From an uncultured Geobacter sp. (GTDB lineage Bacteria; Desulfobacterota; Desulfuromonadia; Geobacterales; Geobacteraceae): a stretch of DNA of 15,584 bases. The notes under the pieces were generated by a model. That model was not told where the DNA came from, did not search any database, and saw nothing but the letters and a program-made list of their open reading frames with translations. This document shows positions 7,184 to 14,499 of the stretch, in pieces. How positions within the stretch are numbered: the first letter of the stretch is position 1; each line of letters begins with the position of its first letter. The translations under genes and the position numbers were made by a program. The stretch is from assembly GCA_937886325.1 (NCBI GenBank), contig CALABV010000047.1, forward strand, positions 1-15,584, written 5' to 3'.

Positions 7184-8221
7184 ATGCAGTCAACGAAATC
7201 CAGTGTAGGCATCATCGCCAATCCTCTATCCGGACGGGATGTCCGGCGTCTGGTCACCAAGGCTTCCGTATTCCAGAACGCGGAAAAGAGCAACATGGTT
7301 TTGCGCATGCTCGGTGTGCTCGGGAAAATGGGTGTCGACGAAGTGTTCATGCTCCCGGACGTCAGCGGCATTGCTTCACGGGTCATACACTCCCTGCGGC
7401 ACGTCAGGGCGGCGGAAGCCTCATCTCTTCCCCGTGTCACCTTTCTGGAGATGCCCATCAGGGATTCGGCCGCCGATTCACTGAAAGCGACGGAACTGAT
7501 GAAGGAGCGAGGTGTCTCCGTGATCATCGTCATGGGGGGGGACGGAACGCACCGGGTAGTTGCAAGCGCAAGCGGTGACACGCCGCTTCTCACCCTGTCG
7601 ACCGGCACCAACAACGTGTTTCCCGAGATTCGCGAGGCGACCATTACCGGGCTCGCCGCCGGACTGATTGCCTCGGAAAAGGTGCGGGTCAAAGACGTGG
7701 CTTCCAGAAACAAGGTGGTGCGCTGTGAAGTCAACGGAGTCCGCAAGGACCTTGCTCTCGTGGATCTTGCCGTGTCAACGGAGTGCTGGATAGGCGCACG
7801 GGCCCTGTGGGAGGCGACGTGCCTGAGAGAACTGTTCGTATCATTCGCGGAGCCGGATGCAATCGGCTTGTCTTCCATTGCCGCCCTTGTCCACCCGGTG
7901 CATCGTTCGGATGCCTACGGCCTGCGCCTGGTGGTCGCCCCTCCCGGGGAGGGGTTCATGACCGTGCATGCGCCGATTGCTCCGGGCGTGCTGGTTCCGG
8001 TCAGCGTGGCGGAAATCAGCGAGATACGGCCCAAGGAGATATTCAGGGTGGAGACCCCCAGGGGGACGATAGCCCTGGACGGCGAGCGGGAGATTGAATT
8101 TTCCGATAAAGATTCCGTGAAGGTCTGGCTGGAAATGGACGGTCCTCTCACGGTGGACGTGAATAAGGTCATGCAGAAGGCCGCGAAAAACAAGGTGCTT
8201 GTTCAGCAGCGCGAAGGCTGA
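7184..8221 (+). CDS. acoX: AcoX, NAD-kinase-like protein of the acetoin operon
   Basis: The 345-residue product has the two signatures of the NAD kinase/diacylglycerol kinase-like fold: GGDGTHR (residues 118-124) after VSVIIVM, and STGTNNVFPE (139-148). The opening VGIIANPLSGRDVRRLV is typical of AcoX proteins. AcoX is often first in acetoin operons; its true reaction is not settled as far as I know. ATG 7184 follows GGGGAAGG (7175-7182); an in-frame start at 7067 would lie upstream of the sigma-54 promoter and is rejected. It is the first gene after that promoter, with acoA1 82 bp downstream. No catalytic activity is assigned beyond likely nucleotide binding. Confidence 0.88.
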   Translation: MQSTKSSVGIIANPLSGRDVRRLVTKASVFQNAEKSNMVLRMLGVLGKMGVDEVFMLPDVSGIASRVIHSLRHVRAAEASSLPRVTFLEMPIRDSAADSLKATELMKERGVSVIIVMGGDGTHRVVASASGDTPLLTLSTGTNNVFPEIREATITGLAAGLIASEKVRVKDVASRNKVVRCEVNGVRKDLALVDLAVSTECWIGARALWEATCLRELFVSFAEPDAIGLSSIAALVHPVHRSDAYGLRLVVAPPGEGFMTVHAPIAPGVLVPVSVAEISEIRPKEIFRVETPRGTIALDGEREIEFSDKDSVKVWLEMDGPLTVDVNKVMQKAAKNKVLVQQREG

Positions 8222-8244
8222 GAGGTTACTCCGTAAGGTATGTG

Positions 8245-8260
8245 TGGCACGAGGTTTGTG
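8245..8260 (+). promoter_or_regulatory. Sigma-54-like element between acoX and acoA1
   Basis: TGGCACGAGGTTTGTG matches TGGCACG-N4-TTG exactly, but the expected C at -12 is T. The predicted start would be near 8271, 33 bases before acoA1. The sequence also forms a 5-bp hairpin GGCAC/GTGCC. It may be a weak internal promoter, or only a small RNA hairpin. Confidence 0.3.
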
Positions 8261-8303
8261 CCGGTAGGACAGTGAAAACTATAGGAAGGAAAGGAGAAAC
8301 GAG

Positions 8304-9275
8304 ATGGCGGAACTGAAGAAAGAGGATCTTCTGAAGGCGTACCGGACGATGAGAGAGATCCGAGACTTTGAGGAGCGGTTGCACAAGGAGTTTGCGACGG
8401 GGAAGATACCGGGCTTTGTGCATCTGTACGCGGGCGAGGAAGCGGTGGCGACGGGGGTGTGCATGCACCTGAACGACGAGGATCGTGTAGCGAGCACGCA
8501 CCGGGGCCACGGGCACTGCATCGCCAAGGGCGTGGACATTCTCGGGATGATGGCGGAGATATACGGGAAGAAGACGGGGAGCTGCGGCGGCAAGGGCGGC
8601 TCAATGCACATAGCGGACCTGGACAAGGGGATGCTGGGCGCGAACGGGATCGTTGGCGCCGGGGGTCCGTTGGCCTGCGGTGCGGCTCTTGCTGCGAAAT
8701 TCAAGGGCAAGGGCGGGGTAGCCGTGGTGTTTTTCGGTGACGGCGCCTCCAACCAGGGGACGATCCTGGAAAGCATGAACCTGGCCAACATCTGGAACCT
8801 GCCGGTGATCTTCCTGGCGGAGAACAACGGCTACGCGGAATCCACCGGTGTCAAATACAACGTGCCGACGCCGAACATCGCCGACCGTGCGGCGGGCTTC
8901 AACATGCCGGGGGTAACGGTGAACGGCAACGATTTCTTCGCGGTGTACGAGGCGGCGGGAGAAGCGATCAAGCGTGCTCGTGAAGGCGGCGGCCCGACCC
9001 TTCTGGAATGCAAGACCAACCGTTTCTACGGTCACTTCGAGGGTGACGCCATGACGTACAAGGCTCCGGGCGAAGTGAAGCAGCAGCGCGAGGAGTGCGA
9101 CAGCCTGAAGATCTTCGCGGCCAAGGCGACGGCGTCCGGGTTGGTGACGGCGGCGGAACTGGAAGCGATCGACAAGGAAGTGGCGGCGTTGATAGATGAG
9201 GCGGTAGAGAAGGCTGTGGCGGCGCCGAATCCGACCGAAGCGGATCTGCTGACCGACGTATACGTATCATACTGA
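8304..9275 (+). CDS. acoA: Acetoin dehydrogenase E1 alpha subunit, copy 1
   Basis: With AcoB this forms the thiamine-diphosphate E1 component that cleaves acetoin to acetaldehyde and an acetyl unit passed to E2. The 323 residues are the normal length. Motifs of the E1-alpha family are present: GFVHLYAGEEAVATGV, STHRGHGH (residues 64-71), GGKGGSMHI, and the TPP/Mg motif GDGASNQG (145-152) running to ENN (173-175). GGAG (8293-8296) is 7 bases before the ATG. From codon 3 onward it looks identical in DNA to copy 2 at 12398; the two differ only at residue 2 (Ala here, Ser there). Thr codons in the first 100 are all ACG (5 of 5), unlike acoC. Confidence 0.95.
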   Translation: MAELKKEDLLKAYRTMREIRDFEERLHKEFATGKIPGFVHLYAGEEAVATGVCMHLNDEDRVASTHRGHGHCIAKGVDILGMMAEIYGKKTGSCGGKGGSMHIADLDKGMLGANGIVGAGGPLACGAALAAKFKGKGGVAVVFFGDGASNQGTILESMNLANIWNLPVIFLAENNGYAESTGVKYNVPTPNIADRAAGFNMPGVTVNGNDFFAVYEAAGEAIKRAREGGGPTLLECKTNRFYGHFEGDAMTYKAPGEVKQQREECDSLKIFAAKATASGLVTAAELEAIDKEVAALIDEAVEKAVAAPNPTEADLLTDVYVSY

Positions 9276-10291
9276 GAAAGGGAAAGGAGCTGATCAATGT
9301 CAAGAAAGATTTCTTATAAAGACGCAATCAATGAAGCGCTCTCCCAGGAGATGGAGCGCGACGGGTCTGTTATCGTGCTGGGGCTTGACGTATCCGGCGG
9401 CAGCGGTTCCGAAGGGCAGAAGTCGGATGCCTGGGGCGGGGTTCTGGGTGTAACGAAGGGGCTGTCGTTGAAATATCCGGACCGTATCATCGACACGCCG
9501 ATTTCCGAGTCGTCGTACCTCGGGGCAGCGGTAGGAGCCGCGGCATGCGGGATGCGGCCGGTGGTGGAGCTGATGTTCATCGACTTCCTGGGCGTGTGCT
9601 TCGACCAGATGATGAACCAGGCGGCGAAGTTCCGTTACATGTTCGGGGGCAAGGCGGTAACGCCGGTCACCATGCGGACCATGTACGGGGGCGGGTTCCG
9701 GGCGGCTGCGCAGCACTCCCAGGTACTGTACAACGTCCCGACCCACATACCCGGACTGAAGGTAGTGGTTCCGTCGACGCCGTACGACGCGAAGGGTCTT
9801 CTGATCCAGAGCATACGGGACAACGACCCGGTGGTGTTCATGGAGCACAAGGCGCTGTACGCCATGAAGGGTGAGGTGCCGGAAGAGAGCTACACCATTC
9901 CGTTCGGACAGGCGAACGTGGTCCGTGAAGGGAAAGACGTGACCATCGTAGCGATAGGGCGGATGGTGCACACGGCGGGGCAGGCGGCTGCGAGCCTGGC
10001 CAAGGCGGGGAAGGAGTGCGAGATCATCGATCCGCGGACCATATCCCCGATAGACTGGGACACGATCCTGAAGAGCGTTGAGAAGACGGGCAGGCTGGTG
10101 GTCGTGGATGAAGCGAACCCGCGCTGCAGCATGGCCTGCGACATCTCGGCGAAGGTTGCGCAGGATGCGTTCAAGGCGCTGAAGGCCCCGATCCGGATGG
10201 TGACGGCGCCCCACACGCCGCCGCCCTTCAGCGGCGCGCTGGAAGACCTCTTCATCCCCAGTGCGGCAAAGATCGAAGCGGCTGTCAAGGC
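8310..10291 (+). repeat. Direct repeat covering acoAB, copy 1 (about 1,982 bp)
   Basis: Sequence from GAACTGAAG (codon 3 of acoA1) to GTCAAGGC (near the end of acoB1) recurs at 12404-14385 with a constant offset of 4,094 and no difference that I found on reading both copies. It includes the 21-bp acoA-acoB spacer. Flanks on both sides are unrelated apart from TGTAACGAGA around the stop. Confidence 0.95.
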
Positions 10292-10301
10292 TATCCTGTA
10301 A
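9297..10301 (+). CDS. acoB: Acetoin dehydrogenase E1 beta subunit, copy 1
   Basis: This is the beta partner of AcoA; the two pair so that thiamine diphosphate is bound at their interface. The 334-residue product has E1-beta blocks: INEALSQEMERDGSVIVLG, DTPISESSYLGAAVGAA (E71 is the conserved glutamate that activates thiamine diphosphate), ELMFIDFLGVCFDQMMNQAAK, the C-terminal VTIVAIGRMVHTA and CEIIDPRTISPID, and a transketolase C-terminal domain ending at FIPSAAKIE. GGAG is 7 bases before the ATG, and acoA1 ends 21 bp upstream. Identical to copy 2 except the last two residues (Ile-Leu here, Thr-Met there). Confidence 0.95.
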   Translation: MSRKISYKDAINEALSQEMERDGSVIVLGLDVSGGSGSEGQKSDAWGGVLGVTKGLSLKYPDRIIDTPISESSYLGAAVGAAACGMRPVVELMFIDFLGVCFDQMMNQAAKFRYMFGGKAVTPVTMRTMYGGGFRAAAQHSQVLYNVPTHIPGLKVVVPSTPYDAKGLLIQSIRDNDPVVFMEHKALYAMKGEVPEESYTIPFGQANVVREGKDVTIVAIGRMVHTAGQAAASLAKAGKECEIIDPRTISPIDWDTILKSVEKTGRLVVVDEANPRCSMACDISAKVAQDAFKALKAPIRMVTAPHTPPPFSGALEDLFIPSAAKIEAAVKAIL

Positions 10302-10605
10302 CGAGAAGCGACAGGGGTGTGATGGAGGGGCGGGCTTCAGACCCGCCCCTCCTCATGCAGAGTGCAGCGCCGGTTGCGGATGGCACGCGTCCGCTACCGG
10401 CGAGAATGAGAAGTACGTGAAAACCGGCGGTATCCATTCGTGCCGCGAGAACAGGGCGCCGCCGGACATTCGGTTTTCATATCCTTCAATTCCCACGGGA
10501 ATTGTTTCTCATACAATAAATCTGAGAATAAACGGGACCGGCGGAGCCGGATCATTGTTTTCGGTTATACAGTTGAACCAACACAAAAGAAAAGAGGTCT
10601 GAGAC
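10302..10605. other. acoB1-acoC intergenic region with hairpins
   Basis: No gene is seen in these 304 bp. It holds a strong GC hairpin just after acoB1 (10324-10352), the palindrome CAATTCCCACGGGAATTG (10487-10504), arms TTCTCA and TGAGAA (10506-10511, 10523-10528), and a small CCGGC-GGA-GCCGG stem (10538-10550). The stretch 10481-10580 is AT-richer than its surroundings and could hold a promoter or operator for acoC, but no clear -35/-10 pair stands out. Confidence 0.5.
10324..10352 (+). terminator. Intra-operon hairpin after acoB1 (attenuator or stability element)
   Basis: GGAGGGGCGGG (10324-10334) pairs perfectly over 11 bp with CCCGCCCCTCC (10342-10352), loop CTTCAGA. No U-tract follows (TCATGCAG), so full termination is unlikely. 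It begins 22 bp after the acoB1 stop and could lower expression of acoC or protect the 3' end of an acoXAB transcript. Confidence 0.5.
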
Positions 10606-11994
10606 ATGAGTGTGAATCTGCAGGAATTGACCATGCCCAAATGGGGGCTCACCATGGAGGAAGGAACCCTGGTGAAGTGGATGGTGGAAGTGGGCGATAC
10701 GATTGAGCCTGGCATGGAACTGGCCGAGGTGGAGACCGACAAGATCGTCAACGTCATGGAGGCGACCCAATCCGGCGTGTTGCTGAAAAAGACCGCGGAA
10801 GAGGACGAAGTCCTGCCGGTGGGTGCGCTGCTCGGTGTTGTGGGCGATGCTTCCGCATCCGAGGCGGACGTTGATGCCTTCATAGCAAACTTCGGGTCCG
10901 TAACGGCCGCCGAGGCCGGGGAGGGTGAGGCTCCTGCCGCTGCCGCCGCGGCTGTTTCCGGAATCTATGAGATAACCATGCCCAAGTGGGGATTAACCAT
11001 GGAGGAAGGGACACTGGTGAAGTGGATGGTGGAACCGGGCACGAAGGTCGAGCCGGGCATGGAGATTGCCGAGGTTGAGACCGATAAAATCGTGAACGTT
11101 CTCGAAAACACCCAGGCAGGCGTGCTGCGCCGCCTTGTGGCCGAAGAGGGGGATGTCCTCCCCGTTGGCGCGCTTCTCGGCATAATCGCCGAAGAAGGCG
11201 TGTCCGACGCGGACATTGACGCCTTTATCGCGGGCGGAGGATCGGCGGCAGCGGAAGAGAGCGCCGCTGCCGAGCCGGCGGAACAGGCCGCCGCGCCTGC
11301 CGCAGCGGCTGCGCCTCCATCGGAGGAATTGGTACCGGTGGCGGGTATGCGCGCCGCCATCGCCAAGACGGTCAGCACGTCATGGACAAACATTCCCCAC
11401 TACATGGTAACGGTCGCCATCGATATGGGAAAAGCCGATGCCCTTGCCCGCTCCCTCAAGGAATCGGGGACCAAGGTGTCCATCAACGACCTGATCATCA
11501 AGGCCGCGGCAACGGCCATACAGAAATTCCCGCTGATAAACGCGTCCTTCGCCGACAAGAACATCACCATGCACCGCGATGTCAACATGGCGGTTGCCAT
11601 CGGGCTGGACGAAGGCGTGGTCATGCCGGTCATCAGGAACTGCCAGTCCCTCTCCCTCCAGGAGATCGGCGCACGGAGCCGTGAGCTGGTGGCCCTGGCC
11701 AAGGACGGCAAACTGGGCAAGGAAGAAATGTCCGGCGGAACCGTGGCCATCTCCAACATGGGAATGCTCGGTGTCGAGAGCTTCATCGCCATCGTGCCGC
11801 CGACCCAGTCGGCCATCCTGGCCATCGGCATGGTCAAGGACGAGGCGGTGGTGCGGGAAGGCAAGATAGAGATTGCCAAGATGATGAGGATAACCATTTC
11901 CGCGGACCACCGTGTCCACGACGGCGCCTACGCCGCCAAGTTCCTCGACGAGCTTCGCGGCCTGCTTGAGTCCCCGGACGGGATGACCGCCTAA
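10606..11994 (+). CDS. acoC: Acetoin dehydrogenase E2 (dihydrolipoamide acetyltransferase) with two lipoyl domains
   Basis: AcoC accepts the acetyl group from E1 on lipoyl arms and transfers it to CoA. The 462 residues contain two lipoyl domains (about 6-80 and 121-195), each with ETDKIVNV; K46 and K161 are the lipoylation sites. Each is followed by a similar acidic helix (SEADVDAFIA, SDADIDAFIA). An Ala-rich linker (about 211-240) leads to a 2-oxoacid dehydrogenase acyltransferase domain (241-460) ending in the catalytic motif DHRVHDG (H435, D439). This is the true acyltransferase type, not the alpha/beta-hydrolase-like AcoC of Ralstonia. I see no peripheral subunit-binding domain between linker and catalytic core. 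Start ATG 10606 has GAGG 8 bases upstream. It sits between the two acoAB copies; its codon use (mostly ACC for Thr at the start) differs from theirs. Confidence 0.95.
   Translation: MSVNLQELTMPKWGLTMEEGTLVKWMVEVGDTIEPGMELAEVETDKIVNVMEATQSGVLLKKTAEEDEVLPVGALLGVVGDASASEADVDAFIANFGSVTAAEAGEGEAPAAAAAAVSGIYEITMPKWGLTMEEGTLVKWMVEPGTKVEPGMEIAEVETDKIVNVLENTQAGVLRRLVAEEGDVLPVGALLGIIAEEGVSDADIDAFIAGGGSAAAEESAAAEPAEQAAAPAAAAAPPSEELVPVAGMRAAIAKTVSTSWTNIPHYMVTVAIDMGKADALARSLKESGTKVSINDLIIKAAATAIQKFPLINASFADKNITMHRDVNMAVAIGLDEGVVMPVIRNCQSLSLQEIGARSRELVALAKDGKLGKEEMSGGTVAISNMGMLGVESFIAIVPPTQSAILAIGMVKDEAVVREGKIEIAKMMRITISADHRVHDGAYAAKFLDELRGLLESPDGMTA
10627..11200 (+). repeat. Tandem duplication of the lipoyl-domain coding segment inside acoC
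   Basis: The segment from about 10627 recurs 345 bp later (from about 10972): ATGCCCAA(A/G)TGGGG begins both, and GTGAAGTGGATGGTGGAA is identical in both. The copies differ mainly at third positions and at a number of residues in the later part, so the duplication is older than the acoAB one. The repeated unit includes the helix that follows each lipoyl domain. Confidence 0.85.
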
Positions 11995-12397
11995 CCGGAA
12001 ACCCTGCGGCTGTGTTCATCAAGCAGCACGCCTTACGACCGGATGCCCACAGGAGCAGCATCGCCTCCAGAATCGCCTTGGAGTCTGCTCCACCCGCGGT
12101 GGGGCTGCTCATGCCTCCTCCGGCAGCCCTACCGCTCTTTTCCGGGATCCGGACCGACAAACATCCCTTCCCCCCTGGCGGGTGAGGGTCAGGGTGGGGG
12201 GGGAAGCTTCCATGAAATCTCCATATTTCGGCTTCACCCACCCCCCCGACCCCCTCCCGTCAGGGGAGGGGGAGGATGATTCCGTGAGCAAATCCAATCG
12301 AAAGTCAGTCATATCCCCCTCCTCAACGCCGGAGGCAGGAACGCGAGGGGAGGATGAAACATACAAGCGAGCAGCACGAGAACAAAGGAGGAAAGAG
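11995..12397. other. acoC-acoA2 intergenic region
   Basis: A 403-bp gap inside the operon with no gene I can support. Bases 11995-12162 show no recognisable element; 12163-12282 is the second copy of the dispersed palindromic element; 12283-12397 is a purine-rich leader ending in a strong ribosome site. No sigma-54 or clear sigma-70 motif was seen before acoA2. Confidence 0.5.
12163..12282 (-). repeat. Dispersed palindromic element, copy 2 (inverted relative to copy 1)
   Basis: Read on the minus strand, this segment follows copy 1 (5260-5372) almost block by block: CCTGACGGGAGGGGG against TTGACGGGAGGGGG, GGTGGGTGAAGCCG in both, a centre with CATGGAA, then CCCCCCACCC, and a GGGGG-rich end. 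The copies have diverged by scattered substitutions and small indels, mostly in the centre, while pairing of the arms is kept. It sits between acoC and acoA2. Confidence 0.8.
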
Positions 12398-13369
12398 ATG
12401 AGTGAACTGAAGAAAGAGGATCTTCTGAAGGCGTACCGGACGATGAGAGAGATCCGAGACTTTGAGGAGCGGTTGCACAAGGAGTTTGCGACGGGGAAGA
12501 TACCGGGCTTTGTGCATCTGTACGCGGGCGAGGAAGCGGTGGCGACGGGGGTGTGCATGCACCTGAACGACGAGGATCGTGTAGCGAGCACGCACCGGGG
12601 CCACGGGCACTGCATCGCCAAGGGCGTGGACATTCTCGGGATGATGGCGGAGATATACGGGAAGAAGACGGGGAGCTGCGGCGGCAAGGGCGGCTCAATG
12701 CACATAGCGGACCTGGACAAGGGGATGCTGGGCGCGAACGGGATCGTTGGCGCCGGGGGTCCGTTGGCCTGCGGTGCGGCTCTTGCTGCGAAATTCAAGG
12801 GCAAGGGCGGGGTAGCCGTGGTGTTTTTCGGTGACGGCGCCTCCAACCAGGGGACGATCCTGGAAAGCATGAACCTGGCCAACATCTGGAACCTGCCGGT
12901 GATCTTCCTGGCGGAGAACAACGGCTACGCGGAATCCACCGGTGTCAAATACAACGTGCCGACGCCGAACATCGCCGACCGTGCGGCGGGCTTCAACATG
13001 CCGGGGGTAACGGTGAACGGCAACGATTTCTTCGCGGTGTACGAGGCGGCGGGAGAAGCGATCAAGCGTGCTCGTGAAGGCGGCGGCCCGACCCTTCTGG
13101 AATGCAAGACCAACCGTTTCTACGGTCACTTCGAGGGTGACGCCATGACGTACAAGGCTCCGGGCGAAGTGAAGCAGCAGCGCGAGGAGTGCGACAGCCT
13201 GAAGATCTTCGCGGCCAAGGCGACGGCGTCCGGGTTGGTGACGGCGGCGGAACTGGAAGCGATCGACAAGGAAGTGGCGGCGTTGATAGATGAGGCGGTA
13301 GAGAAGGCTGTGGCGGCGCCGAATCCGACCGAAGCGGATCTGCTGACCGACGTATACGTATCATACTGA
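12398..13369 (+). CDS. acoA: Acetoin dehydrogenase E1 alpha subunit, copy 2
   Basis: Same 323-residue E1-alpha as copy 1, including GDGASNQG (145-152) and ENN (173-175); it begins MSELKKED instead of MAELKKED. GGAGG (12387-12391) lies 6 bases before the ATG, a stronger ribosome site than in copy 1, so the two copies may be translated at different rates. The frame stays open upstream to 12182, but that extension runs through the palindromic element and has no E1 similarity, so ATG 12398 is the start. It gives a second source of the same subunit rather than a different isoenzyme. Confidence 0.95.
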   Translation: MSELKKEDLLKAYRTMREIRDFEERLHKEFATGKIPGFVHLYAGEEAVATGVCMHLNDEDRVASTHRGHGHCIAKGVDILGMMAEIYGKKTGSCGGKGGSMHIADLDKGMLGANGIVGAGGPLACGAALAAKFKGKGGVAVVFFGDGASNQGTILESMNLANIWNLPVIFLAENNGYAESTGVKYNVPTPNIADRAAGFNMPGVTVNGNDFFAVYEAAGEAIKRAREGGGPTLLECKTNRFYGHFEGDAMTYKAPGEVKQQREECDSLKIFAAKATASGLVTAAELEAIDKEVAALIDEAVEKAVAAPNPTEADLLTDVYVSY

Positions 13370-14385
13370 GAAAGGGAAAGGAGCTGATCAATGTCAAGAA
13401 AGATTTCTTATAAAGACGCAATCAATGAAGCGCTCTCCCAGGAGATGGAGCGCGACGGGTCTGTTATCGTGCTGGGGCTTGACGTATCCGGCGGCAGCGG
13501 TTCCGAAGGGCAGAAGTCGGATGCCTGGGGCGGGGTTCTGGGTGTAACGAAGGGGCTGTCGTTGAAATATCCGGACCGTATCATCGACACGCCGATTTCC
13601 GAGTCGTCGTACCTCGGGGCAGCGGTAGGAGCCGCGGCATGCGGGATGCGGCCGGTGGTGGAGCTGATGTTCATCGACTTCCTGGGCGTGTGCTTCGACC
13701 AGATGATGAACCAGGCGGCGAAGTTCCGTTACATGTTCGGGGGCAAGGCGGTAACGCCGGTCACCATGCGGACCATGTACGGGGGCGGGTTCCGGGCGGC
13801 TGCGCAGCACTCCCAGGTACTGTACAACGTCCCGACCCACATACCCGGACTGAAGGTAGTGGTTCCGTCGACGCCGTACGACGCGAAGGGTCTTCTGATC
13901 CAGAGCATACGGGACAACGACCCGGTGGTGTTCATGGAGCACAAGGCGCTGTACGCCATGAAGGGTGAGGTGCCGGAAGAGAGCTACACCATTCCGTTCG
14001 GACAGGCGAACGTGGTCCGTGAAGGGAAAGACGTGACCATCGTAGCGATAGGGCGGATGGTGCACACGGCGGGGCAGGCGGCTGCGAGCCTGGCCAAGGC
14101 GGGGAAGGAGTGCGAGATCATCGATCCGCGGACCATATCCCCGATAGACTGGGACACGATCCTGAAGAGCGTTGAGAAGACGGGCAGGCTGGTGGTCGTG
14201 GATGAAGCGAACCCGCGCTGCAGCATGGCCTGCGACATCTCGGCGAAGGTTGCGCAGGATGCGTTCAAGGCGCTGAAGGCCCCGATCCGGATGGTGACGG
14301 CGCCCCACACGCCGCCGCCCTTCAGCGGCGCGCTGGAAGACCTCTTCATCCCCAGTGCGGCAAAGATCGAAGCGGCTGTCAAGGC
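12404..14385 (+). repeat. Direct repeat covering acoAB, copy 2 (about 1,982 bp)
   Basis: Partner of 8310-10291 at a constant offset of 4,094. The first mismatch on the left is in codon 2 of acoA2 (AGT against GCG); the first on the right is in the third-last codon of acoB2 (GCC against GCT). Recombination between the copies would delete acoC and one acoAB. Confidence 0.95.
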
Positions 14386-14395
14386 CACCATGTAA
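13391..14395 (+). CDS. acoB: Acetoin dehydrogenase E1 beta subunit, copy 2
   Basis: Same 334-residue E1-beta as copy 1, with DTPISESSYLG (E71) and the transketolase C-terminal domain; it ends VKATM instead of VKAIL. The ribosome site and the 21-bp spacer from acoA2 lie inside the repeat and match copy 1. It is followed by a different hairpin from the one after acoB1 and then by lipA, 104 bp downstream. Confidence 0.95.
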   Translation: MSRKISYKDAINEALSQEMERDGSVIVLGLDVSGGSGSEGQKSDAWGGVLGVTKGLSLKYPDRIIDTPISESSYLGAAVGAAACGMRPVVELMFIDFLGVCFDQMMNQAAKFRYMFGGKAVTPVTMRTMYGGGFRAAAQHSQVLYNVPTHIPGLKVVVPSTPYDAKGLLIQSIRDNDPVVFMEHKALYAMKGEVPEESYTIPFGQANVVREGKDVTIVAIGRMVHTAGQAAASLAKAGKECEIIDPRTISPIDWDTILKSVEKTGRLVVVDEANPRCSMACDISAKVAQDAFKALKAPIRMVTAPHTPPPFSGALEDLFIPSAAKIEAAVKATM

Positions 14396-14405
14396 CGAGA
14401 CGGAT

Positions 14406-14432
14406 AAGGGGGGGCGGATTTGGCTCCCCCTT
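14406..14432 (+). terminator. Intra-operon hairpin after acoB2
   Basis: AAGGGGGGGC (14406-14415) pairs with GCTCCCCCTT (14423-14432), one pair being G-T, loop GGATTTG; only three T residues follow. It occupies the same place as the hairpin after acoB1 but has an unrelated sequence. Partial termination or 3'-end protection before lipA is possible. Confidence 0.45.
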
Positions 14433-14499
14433 TCCCCATGGAAGCATTCCCCGTCAGGGAATGAAAAATTGCAGCATGAGCAGGAAATGGAGAGCAGTA

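Noticed and set aside
10381..10398. TGGCACG-type sigma-54 element before acoC
   Set aside because: The spacing is GG-N9-GC, one base short, and the -15 to -12 block is CGCT rather than TTGC.
11834..12241. Minus-strand ORF of 135 codons across the acoC end and the following gap
   Set aside because: It crosses acoC antisense and the palindromic element, with no recognisable domain; a decayed gene cannot be excluded but is not supported.
12182..12397. 72-codon in-frame N-terminal extension of acoA2
   Set aside because: It runs through the palindromic element, has no E1 similarity, and a strong ribosome site precedes ATG 12398.
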